Source: Acanthosoma haemorrhoidale (Eukaryota > Arthropoda > Insecta > Hemiptera > Acanthosomatidae). From it: a DNA stretch of 64,000 nt. Below the pieces are notes generated by a model. It did not search any database and was not told the origin of the DNA. It saw only the letters and a program-made list of their open reading frames with translations. Positions 24,113 to 36,174 of this stretch are shown here, piece after piece. Where the stretch lies: contig OV884011.1 of NCBI GenBank assembly GCA_930367205.1, forward strand, positions 125,197,910 to 125,261,909, in the 5' to 3' direction. A program made the position numbers and the translations under genes. Numbering within the stretch: position 1 is the first letter of the stretch; the number at the start of each line of letters is the position of its first letter.

Positions 24113-24200
24113 TATCATTTATGGTATGAATGAGATCATTTATCTTAATTACTTATTGCCTTATAAAAGGCAGATTGTAATTATAGCACAATAAAGGAAT
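24113..24200 (+). repeat. LINE family A 3' tail
   Basis: TATGGTATGAATGAGA, AATTACTTATTGCC, AAAGGCAGATTGTAATTA and CACAATAAAG in order, followed by AAT triplets. Only the last 90 bp of the element are present. Confidence 0.7.
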
Positions 24201-24508
24201 TTAATAATAATAATAATTATCACTGAACAGTTTTTTTAAGTTTTGAGTACAACGTTTCTTCGGGTTTGCAGTAGGTACACCCGGATTGCATTTGGTTAAC
24301 TGCCATTTGATCTTAAAAATTCTCTTATGGGCTGAAATTAAAGCTAGTTAAATTTATTTAAAATTCATTCCACATGAATAGTATAACAGAACGGTTAATT
24401 TAGACGATATTTCACAAAATAAGAGATGAATTTTTTTCACTTTTTGGAGAAAATAGCCGATGGTTGAAGAGTTGTATCATATAAAGTAATAATTGTTCAG
24501 GCCTAATT

Positions 24509-24548
24509 TTTATTGCAGGCAGATTGTAATTATTGCACAATAAAGAAT
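24509..24548 (+). repeat. LINE family A 3' tail, short
   Basis: GGCAGATTGTAATTATTGCA followed by CAATAAAGAATG and an A-rich run at 24562-24569. Very short 5'-truncated copy. Confidence 0.55.
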
Positions 24549-24569
24549 GTCTATATATTAAAAAAAAAG

Positions 24570-25858
24570 AATAAAACAAGCTCATTTAGTAGAGTTATTT
24601 AGTAACAAGTGAAAAAAGTGCGAAAATGTCGTTTTTTTAAGGTTATTTCGCCGGTCACACAGGTAGGTCTTTTAGAACCTGCCAATTTGGTTTCTCCTCA
24701 TAACATATTAAAAAAATATAACTTCTAGATCTTTTGCTCGTACGGACATATAATTTTACTGGACTGACTAGGCAACTTAGGAAAAAGCTTTTTTATATAT
24801 TTCCTATAAATATCTCATTACTATAGTACAAAAGTAGGCAAAACGTTGATTGATAAAAATTAATTCAAAAAAATACAAAACGTCTTATTTAGAAAATTAT
24901 CTTTCTAGTGCATTTTTAAAAACATAATTTTACAGAACATCGTCTGAAATTACAATTACCAAATGACAATCAGACGAACTTTAGGACGTGTCGTTTGTCT
25001 TTTGCCACATTTACACCGTGAAAGCGGAGCAAAGGGAGCATATTTATATTCTCGAGTATAATAATAGGACGAGGAAGTACTTTTGGCAGACACAAGAGTC
25101 AATAGCACTCACTATTCCAATACTTGTAACAAGACAGCGATATCTTGATGGACCGATGTTCAAACATACTACCTTATACAAGACAGGTCAATAACTTAAG
25201 TTAGCATTCTTTTTCCTGGGAATAGACATAGAAAGTAATATTGTTGCAACGGCAAAGTGACAGGCAATTGCACAAGCTATGCACAGCGAGTTGCATTCTC
25301 GTGCGTTACGACACCGACCACAGGCAATGGTGTGTTATTACCTGGAGTCACCTATTTACTTGGCTAAGCAATCATCATCAAGCAAGCGACATCTTTTCTT
25401 CCAGGGAGATTGCGACACCAAAAATTACAGAACAGAAAATACAACTTTCTTTTACAGGTAAACACCCATTAGGTTTTATAACTACCTTTTAAAACGTATC
25501 TAAGGAACTGTCAAAGAGACTCCGACCTTAACTCTGACATGTTTAATGATTCATGTCTTTGTTGACAGATTTATTAAAGAAATTTATAGAAGAAATGATA
25601 TATATATTTCTGTATGGGAAAAATCTTAAAAATAATAATTTAATTTAGTATGAGATGACTTGAGAATATTTAGATTAATAACTCAGAATAATTATAATTC
25701 TTAGTATCTCACAAAAACTACTATGTAGGTCACGACCTCGAAATAAAGGACGAAACCTGTCCCCCAATATATTTTGAGAGTGCCCAAATCTTAAAGGCTA
25801 GGTAGTGACCCCGAAATAGTAAAACTACTGTCAGCAGGCAATGACATCTCGTGAATTA
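24570..25858. other. AT-rich span
   Basis: No feature I can name; short open frames at 24988-25492 have no family signature. Confidence 0.45.
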
Positions 25859-25921
25859 GTATATATATATATACTAATATATTATATATATATATGCTAA
25901 TATATTATATATATATATATG
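25859..25921. repeat. (TA)n microsatellite
   Basis: Interrupted TATATA blocks separated by CTAATATATTA-like units, next to the Gypsy relic. Confidence 0.9.
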
Positions 25922-26029
25922 TATAAGTAATCGTCTCCCAGCTGGAATGAATAAGGAGGTAGATGATATAATGTGATGGTTTGTTTTATAACTGGCTTTA
26001 TTCTCCTCCTGATCCTCTATACAAACGTT

Positions 26030-27378
26030 ACGGGTCCCCCCCCCCCCGGAAGTGTTTATCGCTAATACGATCCCCAGTAATTCGCGTTCTAGCGCGCTAT
26101 ATCTACTCTCGGATTCGGTAAGGAGTCTCCTAGTGTATGCTATCGGTCGCCCCCCCCCCCCCGTCGCGATCCTGCGAGAGTACCGCCCCCAACGCGTATT
26201 CACTGGCATCCGTGGTAATCATGAAGTGGAGTGCAAAATCTGGAAACGCTAGTATAGGCTCCACCCGTAGCTGCTCCATGCAACGTTGTATATTATTCTC
26301 CATTACCGAGGTGATGACGACTTTTTGTCCTTTCTTAAGGAGATGTTAATAGGGACGAGGTACTCCGCCATTTCTGGAACGAATCTGCGCTAGTAGTTCA
26401 GGGATCCGAGTAAGCGCCGGATTCCTTTGACGTCTTTCGGGATAGTCATCCGCTGGATGGCCTCCACCTTCCCACGATCGGGTTGCACTCCCTCTCTGAA
26501 AATTATGTGGCCTAAAAATTTCACCTGCTCTTGTCCCAAAAGCGACTTCTCCGCAGACAGTTTCAGCCCGAATTGCCTAATTCTGTCAAAAACATGTCGC
26601 AGATGGTCCTGGTGTTCTACCTCATCTCGACTGAAGACCAGGAAGTCGTCCATATATATCTGGCAAAACGACTCCCCAATCCCTCTTAAAAAATTGTTCA
26701 TCAGCCTCTGGAACGTTATTGGCGCGTTTTAGCCCAAACGGCATTCTGGTGAATTCGTAATGTCCCCGCTCGAACGTGTATGCCGTTTTGTGTTGGTTTC
26801 CACGACGCATCCAAATTTGATGGTAACCCGCCTTCAGGTCCAGGGTACTGAATACCTTTGCTCCACTTAGGCGGTCCAGGATGTCTTCAAAGCGAGGAAT
26901 GGGGTATTTTTCGTCTATAGTATTGTCGTTTAATTGCCTGTAGTCTATTACTACGCGGTATTTTTCGTCACCGGACGACCCTTTCTTTTTCACTGCCCAC
27001 AGGGGACTGTTGTATGGAGACGAACTATCTACTATGATGCCCTGCCGTTTCAATTCCTCGATTTCGTCCCTTATATGCTGTCCCAGCGCCTGCGGGTGTC
27101 GTCTCTCTTTGATATATATCACTCTCTCCTGCTTCAGTGGGATCTCATGGACCGTTTCCCCCGTCACTCCAAATTTGTCCCCTTCGTTGAAAAATATATC
27201 GGCATACTCTCGCCAAATAGCGCGTTCCCGATTGATCGCTCCGATTCGCTCCTTCCCGTCCCCCACGGTTCCGTACACCGGTAACATTCTTCCCAGTCTA
27301 ATATCCCATATTCCGTTACGGCATTTCACTCTTGCTCCTACCCTACGCAAGAGATCGCCAATTGAATCTAAAACCAAA
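26030..27378 (-). pseudogene. Gypsy-type pol relic: reverse transcriptase to RNase H
   Basis: The minus strand begins near 27378 in the linker after the protease and passes through RT motifs: IDYRQLN (near 26940), FSTLDLKAGYHQI, FTRMPFGL, then after a frameshift near 26733 the FLRGIGESF segment and the YMDD active site at 26645-26656. KFLGHII follows, and after another frame change RNase H remains (RPIAYTRRLLTESESRYSALERELLG). Two C runs (26036-26047 and 26150-26162) lie in or beside RNase H and coincide with frame changes. No gag, protease, integrase or paired LTRs are present. The text past 26030 (25925-26030) may be flanking or LTR sequence. Not functional. Confidence 0.85.
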
Positions 27379-29502
27379 GTAATTTACTTTAATAAATTAA
27401 CGTGGTGATCAAATGGAAGAAATTCATTTATATAAAATTAAAATTTATATGCACTATATTTTATATTTAATATTTAAAAAGGTTTCATTGTAAAATGATA
27501 ACTTAATAAGAATGGAATGATAGATCTTACTAGCTAACAATAAAACTTAATTCTTACTATTGTACATCGATGAATTCTAAAAATGAGGAGTATGGTCCAT
27601 GACCTCAGACAAAATCTCCAGAGACGCGTGAAGCGCCCTCCAGAAAGGCTGCCAAGGAAGTGCCCAGTTAAAGAATGTATCTTGACAAAGGAATTTAAAA
27701 AAAGTTTATCATGAATGACAAATAGATTAGGTGAGATAACGTGAGAGTCTTAAGTCTAAGTGGGAAGAAGAGCTAATAGGATGGTTTATATTGAAGAGAA
27801 TAGGGCAGGATATGATTCAGCGCTGATACAGGTTGTCTGCTTCCATAACTACCCTTTGCTTGCGTCCTCAGAATCTTATATCCAATACTCTGGGACCGAG
27901 TCTATATACCTTAAGAAGAAGGCTTTGTTCTATATGGCCCTATGCAGTATGAGAATCTTCCCTCACACCAAGGTGGACATGAGCTCTACACTCTCTAAGG
28001 ACGACCTAAACTGCTGAATCCCATATATTTTATGCCACTCCCTTTTGCAAGAAGAAAAAAGATTAGGTCGTAAACTGTCGAATCCTCCAGTCACTAAACG
28101 ATACTCCATAAGGGGATGCCACCGGGAAATCGGCCCACGTCCAAAATGGTTTATTATTTACCGACTTCCAGTCGTCTATGATAGTCGGCACTTGCCCCAC
28201 ATTTACAATCTCTGCCTTTTTATATTACATTCCCCAAGTCGTGGGTCAAACATGTAACAGCACCGCATTATATTGGCCATTGCTTTATAATTAGGCGAGT
28301 ATGATACTATTCCTGCGCGTGATCAATAAGCAAAATGTTCATCTGTAGTTCGGGTATATCTGTACTATAATTTTACGGTATCGACTGTTGAAAACAATGA
28401 TTCACACAAATTTGTGGAACTTGAGAGGTCTTATATTAATTTAGTCTATAAAACAATAATAACTGCTCAGAATATATTCTTATACCTAGTCTTATTTATC
28501 TTGTATGGTGTTTTTTTTGGAAGAATGGAAATTTATTTCTGTCAACTATATTGCAAAATTTTTCATCTGATACATTGGATTTTACGACATTGTTCTTCTA
28601 AATACACAACATGTCTAGCTCGAGTATATTTTTTTAATTGTAATTAATTTTAATTACTATATATTATTATTAGAAACTTTTTTATTGTGATAAAATTTCA
28701 ATCTGCCTTATTATTATTGGGCAATAAGTAAATTGTGATAAATTACTATATATTAAAAGAACAATCCTTAATTTTTACGTGACATTTTATTACTTATAAA
28801 AACATATTTATTTATTTCTTGGTCGTACAGCTGCACCGGAAACCGGGCACAGGACTGGGGCCTCCTGGACCCTTGGTCTAGACTATCTGGTTCGACTGAA
28901 GGATCTGAACATAAATTTAGCAAAAAAGAAATCTACTATCAGTCTTAATACTAATTGTTTATGTTTACTATTGCAACGTTAATGTTAATGCAGTGTGTAG
29001 GTTGACTTCATTATTCTAGAACAATATTTATCATATGAAAGAGAGCATTGCGTATAAAAAAGCAAGTTAAAATTTTCCATTGCTGAATCAATCACTAGAA
29101 GAAGACGTTTTGCCACAGACAATCACCTCCGTATTGCGTGCGGTAAACATACGTGACTATCAGGCGTGTCAGGTTTGAGATCATGGAACGAACACTAGAG
29201 GTTGCGTGAGGATGCAGCAACTTCCTAGCACTGAATGAAGAAAACCATTGTTTTTGTCTACGATCCCCGGTGAAGATTGCCCCTAGCGAGTCTCGAGAGT
29301 CAACTAAAATCGGTGTTTAATGAAGATTTTAAAAATAGATTACAATATTCCCAGGCATGAGAGGCTCACATATGGTGTAGTGGATGTGCACTCCACTCAA
29401 CTTTTTTCAGACTTCCTTTTCAGACAGGTTCCTATCGGACCTTTATTTATAATAATCAGGCCGCACTCAAATTCTAATTTATTATTTATTTATATCATTA
29501 AT
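27379..29502. other. AT-rich span
   Basis: No recognisable gene apart from the LINE tail at 28677-28735. Confidence 0.45.
28677..28735 (-). repeat. LINE family A 3' tail, inverted
   Basis: TTTTTTATTGTGATAAAATT, then CAATCTGCCTTATTATTATT and GGGCAATAAGTAAATTG, which is the reverse of the family A tail. Confidence 0.6.
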
Positions 29503-29507
29503 ATTAC

Positions 29508-30381
29508 TGTAGCGACCGCTAACTATATATGTAAATTACCCTACACTCTGGTTCATAATGTATTATAATAGAAATACAAATCTCTGTAACTTCTGGTAAT
29601 AAATCATAGAGGGATCGGCAGAGATAAAAACAAGTAACAGAGGATCGAGGGTACGGCAATAACCCTAAGAGAATTAGCCACCTGACTGCCATATAACCTA
29701 GGGCAAGGACACTTACCCCTATTAGAATAGACCTTCAGTCCCTTCCGGCAGCCATAAAAAACACACCCTTTTACCCCAACGGTCATAAAACTAAAAGGAA
29801 ATGGTCACCTGTCTATCGTAAAACATACCCCTGCAGACAGACTCCGCCTTCCACGAGGGAGGGGGTTACCATATTTATATCAGTAAATTTCGCCCTGAAA
29901 AAGACTCTGTTTCCTAGTCTCCTGAGCTGCCCTTCTTGTCACTTTACACCAGGGCCACCATGGCCCTGGTAGGCTCACGCTTCACTCTTTTCTAGTCTCT
30001 ACATACCGATAGCCGCTATCACCCGTCGCGATACGCCTACTCAGTCTTCCGCTAATCTACTCTCGCTATACCGCACCTCTACGACGGCACTTTGCCACAC
30101 AGCCTATAGCAGACCTCTGACGACTTGTACTTATTACGCTGCCGATCTCTCACCCGAACTCTGAAAACTGGTCTTATTCTTTATGAACCTCTGAACCTCA
30201 TCCTGAACACAGTGTCTTGTCGGGACACATTCCTATCAATAAATGGAGTCAGATATTAACGCCTACATGGAACATGGTCCATGTTATTAACTACAACAAT
30301 CCGACAATTGTTGACCTCCGACAATTGTTCACCTTTTCCGACAATTGTTCACCTCCGACAATTGTTCAACCTTTCCCGACA
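29508..30381 (-). mobile_element. Solo LTR, 874 bp, minus strand, with 5-bp target duplication
   Basis: Plus-strand text runs from TGTAGCGACCGC to TTTCCCGACA and is flanked by ATTAC at 29503-29507 and 30382-30386. Read on the minus strand it begins TGTCGGG and ends GGTCGCTACA like the other copies. Its U3 end differs: five repeats of a 17-20 bp unit containing GACAATTGTT replace the usual sequence at 30293-30381. Confidence 0.85.
30293..30381 (-). repeat. Short direct repeats inside LTR U3 end
   Basis: Four full copies and one partial copy of a CCGACAATTGTTCACCT-like unit at 17-21 bp spacing. Each unit holds the palindrome ACAATTGT and the inverted LTR terminus (CCGACA). Such U3 repeats often act as enhancers; that role is inference here. 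Confidence 0.7.
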
Positions 30382-30386
30382 ATTAC

Positions 30387-31589
30387 TATTTAGTATTTTA
30401 TTGTACATATTTCTGATTACTATTTTTCTCCCACTTGGATTAATCTTTAGTTAAAAACACAAACTAATAACTATAATTCTAAAGAGCTATCATTCCAAAA
30501 AGAGACAGCTGTATTCTAAAATTTACTCTAGGTACTTGAGAAAAAAAATACTAATACCTTTCTTTTCGTTTGAAAGCAGCTGGTTTGAATATCTGAACTT
30601 CCACCTTGTCCAACCTTCGGCCACCAAAGACTTCATAAATTTCGCCGATAAATCTATCTGCGTAACACGACCAATAACGATTTATACCTTGTTCGCTAAC
30701 ATTCTAATGAACAAAATTTAAAAATTGACTCAAAGATCAGAAAATATTTATGGCTTTAAAACTTTTACTAACTCTTAGTCCTAAATATATAAATAATTAA
30801 AATAGGTCCAATTAAGAGTGATGACCTTTACATTGCTAGCCATGTCATCGAAAATTAACTAGATTTATTGTTTCAGACTAAAGTTATGTAAACGAATGTA
30901 GTCAGATCGTGCAGGAAAAATATCCAGTAATGCCGCTAAACGCACGATTTCTATTGCTGGTTAACAAATTTAATGCCTCCATAAACCATAAGGAAATCAG
31001 GGCTTAAATTCTTAAGTACCTGTTCAATTGTAGCTGAAGAAAAAAAGCTTGTAAGTTATCGGGAACTAACTTCTTACCTAAGAAACTGTACTGACATTTT
31101 CCAAGTATATTTTTTTCCCCGTAACTTTATTTTAATCAACACTTTTGAAATTGACTGACTTATTTCTAACACTATAATATCATACTCGTGCAGACAGGCA
31201 GGTAGAGGAAAGATGGTCCTCCTTTACCTATTCAATGTAGAACCCTCTCTTCGTGTTAGACAAAGTGTTTTTTTATTTTATTAAAATACTTCCCCAGTTA
31301 TTACAAGGATAAAATACGATCCCCACCCTAGTTCAACTCCACGTCGGAACAATTCTATAAAAGGAACGATAACTTCTCGCTCGAACGTAGCCGTGATTCA
31401 CCATGGACGTCTACTTTCTCCTCACATATGGAAGTGGGCAGGCGCCATTTTCGCCACTGCCTTGCTCATTAAATATGCTGACAGGAGAAGCTAACATGCT
31501 GGCTGTTCTAACCCAAATTTCGCTACTTTCAATTGTTTGTAACACAAACGCTTTCTCTTAATCGTACGAGTCTAGGTGTAACACATCCC
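30387..31589. other. AT-rich span
   Basis: Nothing recognised. Confidence 0.5.
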
Positions 31590-31797
31590 GTAGAGGTACA
31601 GGTATAGGTACATGTCTGGTAAAGATACATTTCAGATAGATGTACAGGTCAGGTATATGCACAAGTAGAGGTACAGGTCAGGAAGAGATACAGGACATGT
31701 AGAGGTACAGGTCACGTAGAGATACGGATCATGTAGAGGTACATGCCAGGTAGATGTACAGGTGGAGGTACAGGTCAGGTAGAGGTACAAGTCTAAC
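31590..31797 (+). repeat. GTACAGGTCAGGTAGAG minisatellite
   Basis: About ten to twelve imperfect copies of a 17-20 bp unit built on GGTAGAGGTACAGGTCA, with variants GATACGGATCATGTAGAG and ATGTACAGGTGGAG. Flanks are ordinary AT-rich DNA. Confidence 0.85.
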
Positions 31798-33399
31798 AGT
31801 CATATTTGATGGCAAGTTGAACTGAGATCATAGATTGAAAAAATAATTTTTTTTCTGAAGTTTGTCCCCTTATGATAATAACAAATACCATATTACCAAA
31901 TTTTTCATTATTTGGATTCTTGTTTGTTTCTACTGAATCATTTTTTGTTTGTTTAAACCAATTATGAATTACATTTAATGTATTGAAATATACATAAAGT
32001 AAATAAATGACGTAGAAAGTGAAAAAGAAACATAGAGATATACTCACAAGATTCAGTGTGAGATTCTTAAAAACTATTAAATAATTGTGAACAAACCTCT
32101 TAGTACTTTTTGGTTATAAATATTTGATTAATTTTTTAAAAACATTTTAGTCACTGAAAATTGCTTTTTCAACAAATCTTAACGGTTTTAATTGGCTAAA
32201 ATATTAACATAAAAACACTATGAAACTGGAGGAACGTATTAAATACGGAATTTCTATAGTTATTATTCAAAACATTATTTTTTCATTCATTTTGAATGCA
32301 TCTTTAACCAAGAAGGAATTCTTAGTAGAAAGGAATTCAAGTTGAGTTTTGGCTAGGACTTGAGGAATCTTAAAAGTTACCAAAATGGGCCAGAATTTTT
32401 TCAAGTTATCGCCCGTATTTTCAATGATGTACGATAAATACTTACAAAATAAATTTTTAAAAAAAATATGCAAACTGGGAGTCGTATTTCGTTTTTCTGT
32501 TGTACTACAATAACTGTCGTATAAATAATACGATCGATCTGAAATTTCAAAGGTGAATTTCATAACTATTCGGGTTGTCGGTAGAAATAAAGTGACAGTA
32601 GGAAGTACGATAAGAACACATTAATGATGGTAAGACAAAAATAATTTCATCTATACTCAAAGAAATAATAGTTTGGTGCTGGCAATAGAAACCGCTCCAT
32701 CCGCTCTTAAGACCCAACTTAAATTGGTTTTCTATATCAGTTTTCAGCTGTTTTCTAAATCGCTTTCCTAGATTGAAAAGTAAATTTTCGTGTCCGGTTA
32801 TTAGTATTGTTCGACGAACTCCCAAGTAGTTTTTTTTTTTCACCATCATCTCATAAACAGTTAAAGAGCACAAAATCCCTGGCCAAAAGCTCGTACTGGC
32901 CATCACGAGAACATGACCTTTCGAAATCTACGTTTTGTAAGCCGTTTATATACATGTATTTCAAGAAAATAAAACGTTACCCAAAATTAACTTAACAGCA
33001 TTTTATCCGGTAAAATAAAAATATGTAGTCTACTGGTGAACCAGCTCTAGACGATAAAAATATATCAAGTGGAATTTTAACCAAGGCAATTGATATCAAG
33101 AATCAGCTACCACTCAATTCCATGACCAATCAGAAGGCGATAATGTTTAAGTCAAAACAAGGTCAGGAAACTAGTTTCTCGTCTTAATTTAAATTCATTT
33201 CTTTTTTAATCATCGAATGGGTTTAACTGCCCGACATAACCCGAATTAGCTACAATGCATTATTTTTAAAATGACAAATAAATACGTAATTACATTCCAC
33301 TGCTAATGTAAATTCTGGGAATGGAAATTCGTAAATTCACCCACATAAGTCATGGATATTTTTCTTAGGAAACCATTAATTCCTCCCCCTTTAATTGTT
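31798..33399. other. AT-rich span
   Basis: Two overlapping minus-strand open frames (32267-32906) reach 98 and 119 codons but show no family signature and have an AT-rich, chance-like composition. Confidence 0.4.
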
Positions 33400-34290
33400 T
33401 TCTAAACATTGGGAATAAGTTTTCAGTTTAGTTCGTCCAGTCAGTTAGAACAGGTGTCAAAATGTGCGCTGATAAAATGTCTAAATCAGTTAATCGTAAA
33501 TCCTTGACATTAAAATGAAAATTTCAATTAGAATGGAATTGTATGAACAAACCTAAAAAAAAAAAGTTATCTAGCCAGTCCCCGGGTACGTCTATTGCAA
33601 AGTGAAAGCCTTGTTCCTCTATTAAAGAAAAAATGGAACACCTATTATTAGTTTGGGTTGAAGACATGGACCAAAGGCGATTGCCATGGCTAAAACTAAG
33701 TCCCTGTTTGATGACATTAACAAAAGGAGGAGGGAATTTTCGAATCGAGTCAAACGTCGTTCAAACCTTCACGATGAATATCCTTCCACATTTTAGGATT
33801 TGGTGAACGGGTGAAACTATCCCCCTAGCCTTGTTTTCAATGTGGATGAGACAGGGCTGTTTTAAAACAGTTAACTTCACGAACTTATGTTTCTAAAAAT
33901 GAGTGGCAGGCCACCGGCTTCAAAGCGGCCAAGGACACTTGATTTACAGCTCCGAAAATACACCAGCGATGAAATTTCATAAATAAAAAATTTTAGCCTA
34001 TCATATGGACATCAAACAAGAATACTTATGTGAAATGGAAGATCTTAGCCATTTCATCCCGCAAGTGAAAAAAAAAAATTGTGCGGAGAACGACTTAAAA
34101 CATAAAGTCCTGTCAGTTATGGATAATCCCCCAAGACAAACTGTTACCTTAAAAACCCTCCAATATTATTTTCCTGTCCAAGTTTTGTTCTTTCCACCCA
34201 ATACTAACTTCATTATTCCAGCCTATGGATCAAGGAGCAATCCACTGCTTTTAAGGCGAATTATTACTTGCGCCGTTCATTCAGCCAATT
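33400..34290 (+). pseudogene. pogo/Tigger (Jerky-like) transposase relic
   Basis: Broken plus-strand frames give the order expected for a CENP-B/DDE_1 transposase. There is an N-terminal DNA-binding part near 33470-33620, then WVEDMDQRRLPM, FNVDETGLF (first catalytic Asp, near 33840), a K-rich segment (KRPRTLD), and from 34005 an open stretch. That stretch has VKKKNCAENDLKHKVLSVMD, the second catalytic Asp in VMDNPP, VLFFPPNTNFIIP, and remnants of the MDQG motif shifted out of frame. Stops and shifts make it inactive. Confidence 0.75.
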
Positions 34291-34304
34291 AATTCGCCTC
34301 ACTT

Positions 34305-34437
34305 GTTCCTAGACACTCGTTCCTAAACATCCCACCCAGTATACAGTAACATAACTCTTAATATTTGTATATACCATTGTTTTGCTTGTACTTCATATTA
34401 AAGCTTTTCTTTCATTTCTTTTAAAAGACTCTCCTAT
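34305..34437 (+). repeat. Dispersed 3'-end repeat, family C, copy 3
   Basis: Shares CTCTTAATATTTGTATATAC, TTTTGCTTGTACTT and AAAGCTTTTCTTTC with copies at 961-1250 and 1771-2065. It ends near an AAAAGACTCTCC word. Looks like the 3' UTR of a retroposon. Confidence 0.75.
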
Positions 34438-34599
34438 AAATCTTTGTATACTGTGGAAAGAAGTTACGGTAGATTGCATGAATGATTGTTAAAAAACTGT
34501 AGCTGAAAGTGGCCAAAAATTACGAAAGCCAAGTTTTTTTTCAATTTAGTGAATATTATCCCACAGCTTAAGTGAAGAATCGATGGAAGAACAAGACAT

Positions 34600-35249
34600 C
34601 ATCGAATTAATTTTGATTGTGAGTATTTATTGGTAGGCTTTGGAGGCATCGTCACCCCGCCGCCATTCCAAAATTCACAATGAAAATCCTTTACGTCAGC
34701 ATCTCAAAGACCTAATACAATCCAAACGCCACTCCAGAACCGTGTGGCAAAGAATATGACATCCTGCCGATCGGCGCTCGTACAATCACTACTGAAGATT
34801 GCTAAAGCGGCTATTGGCATCCTTCCGTTCCGATTATTTTAATTCCCACCTCTCCTCTCTGTCTACCAGGGATAACTCTCTGTGGAATGTAACTAAAAAA
34901 AACCTAAGACATCACCCTGCTTCACAGTCACTCCGTCGTGACGATGGGTCCTGGGTGACTCGGATGGCGAAAGGTCGTAAGAATTGCTCTTAGGTTCTAG
35001 TTTTAGGTTTAGTTTTTAAGTTTTTCCCACATTGTAAATAGAAGGTGAGCCCCATCACCTAGTATTATATACATTGCATTGTTAATTTTAACGTCAAACT
35101 GATATTGTAAATTGTAATCCTACCTTCATTCGAATGCATCAGCGCATCGCAGAAACAGGAGAAAATTGTAAATAATTTGTTCACTTATTTTGTTCATTCT
35201 GTTTACATATTGTAAAATTAATAAAGGGGTTTGGAGAAGAAAAAAAAAA
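34600..35249 (+). mobile_element. Jockey-like LINE, internally deleted, family B, plus strand
   Basis: 34640-34975 reads the stretch between endonuclease and RT of a Jockey ORF2 (LLASFRSDYFNSHLSSLSTR, SLWNVTKKNLRHH, RRDDGSWV). It then joins directly to the 3' UTR (AGAAGGTGAGCCCCATCACC at 35040) and ends in A9 at 35241-35249. The RT is deleted. Confidence 0.7.
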
Positions 35250-35280
35250 CCATAATCTTCCTAACCTACATTTATAATTG

Positions 35281-36075
35281 TTTTTTTCTTTCAAAACCTC
35301 TTTATTGATAATATATATACAATGACAAAAATAAATTTGGAATTACAGTTGTCTCCTCGTGCTGCATATTAATATATTAAGGTATTCGCTGCATTCGCAG
35401 ATGCATATTAAGGAGTGCATAAAAATATAATACTTTCAGATTGTTGTTAATAAGTCCAATACACATACACTCACTAGGTGATGAGGCTCACCTTCCGCTT
35501 GCGACCGTGGAAAACACTAACACTAAAACCTAAACCTAGAACCTAAGACTAAAGCGTTCCAGCCATGACAGCGTCCTGCCATCGATGGGGGAACGGAGCG
35601 GGGGTTATAGTGTTAAACACCGGGTTTGTTAGATACTGTAATGAGTCGAAAAAATTGATATGTCTACGTTGGATGAACTCATCCACCGTAGGCAGCTCAA
35701 AGACCTCGTGAAGCTCACTGTTGCTACGCTGCTCGAATGAAGTACCTCTGACCACTTTCATCAGTATACCGTTTTGGAATTGTTGGAGTCGCCGAGCTGT
35801 TGTATACGTCAGATAGCGAAAAAGCGGTGCACCATACAGCAGAGTAGGCCTGAGTATACTCTTGTAGATCAGTAGCTTGAGACGCAGTGATAGATTGGGG
35901 GAGGTCAGTAAATGCGTAAGCCGGTAAGACTTCATGCGGGTTTGCTTTAACTTCCTCGCGAAATGGTTGCTAAAATGGAGGTGTCTGTCCATTTTAATTC
36001 CCAAATATACTCTAGGTTGTTGGCTGGTGAATTTTCCTCCGTTCCTACTATGTAGATAGTAGGTAGTGGGCTTTT
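35281..36075 (-). mobile_element. 5'-truncated Jockey-like LINE, family B, minus strand
   Basis: The 3' poly(A) is the T run at 35281-35287. A 3' UTR shared with 11641-11825 comes next, then the ORF2 C-terminus, open from about 36060 to the stop at 35549: YLGIKMDRHLHFSNHFARKL, LTSPNLSLRLKLLIYKSILR, PTLLYGAPLFRYL, HINFFDSLQYLTNPVFN. The 5' end is cut shortly after the RT active-site region. Lies tail-to-tail with the plus-strand copy ending at 35249. Confidence 0.8.
35549..36060 (-). pseudogene. LINE ORF2 C-terminus (after RT)
   Basis: An open stretch of about 170 codons encoding the RT thumb/connection and C-terminal tail of a Jockey-type ORF2. No RT catalytic motif, so it is only the end of the gene. 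It ends QDAVMAGTL then stop. The same C-terminal text, with ATCGATGGCAGGACGCTGTC-like DNA, is found at 12778. Confidence 0.75.
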
Positions 36076-36174
36076 TCCCTTTTTATAATTGTAGTATCCG
36101 AACGACGTACTTTCCTCTGGAAACATGTCCTATATTGTCCTGTATTATTGTCCTATTTGCTAAACCCAGTAGTC

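Noticed and set aside
31590..31797. CRISPR-like array
   Set aside because: Units are contiguous and imperfect without unique spacers; this is a minisatellite in a eukaryotic genome.
32267..32906. Two overlapping frames as a gene
   Set aside because: No recognisable domain, no consistent splice pairing, AT-rich codon content.
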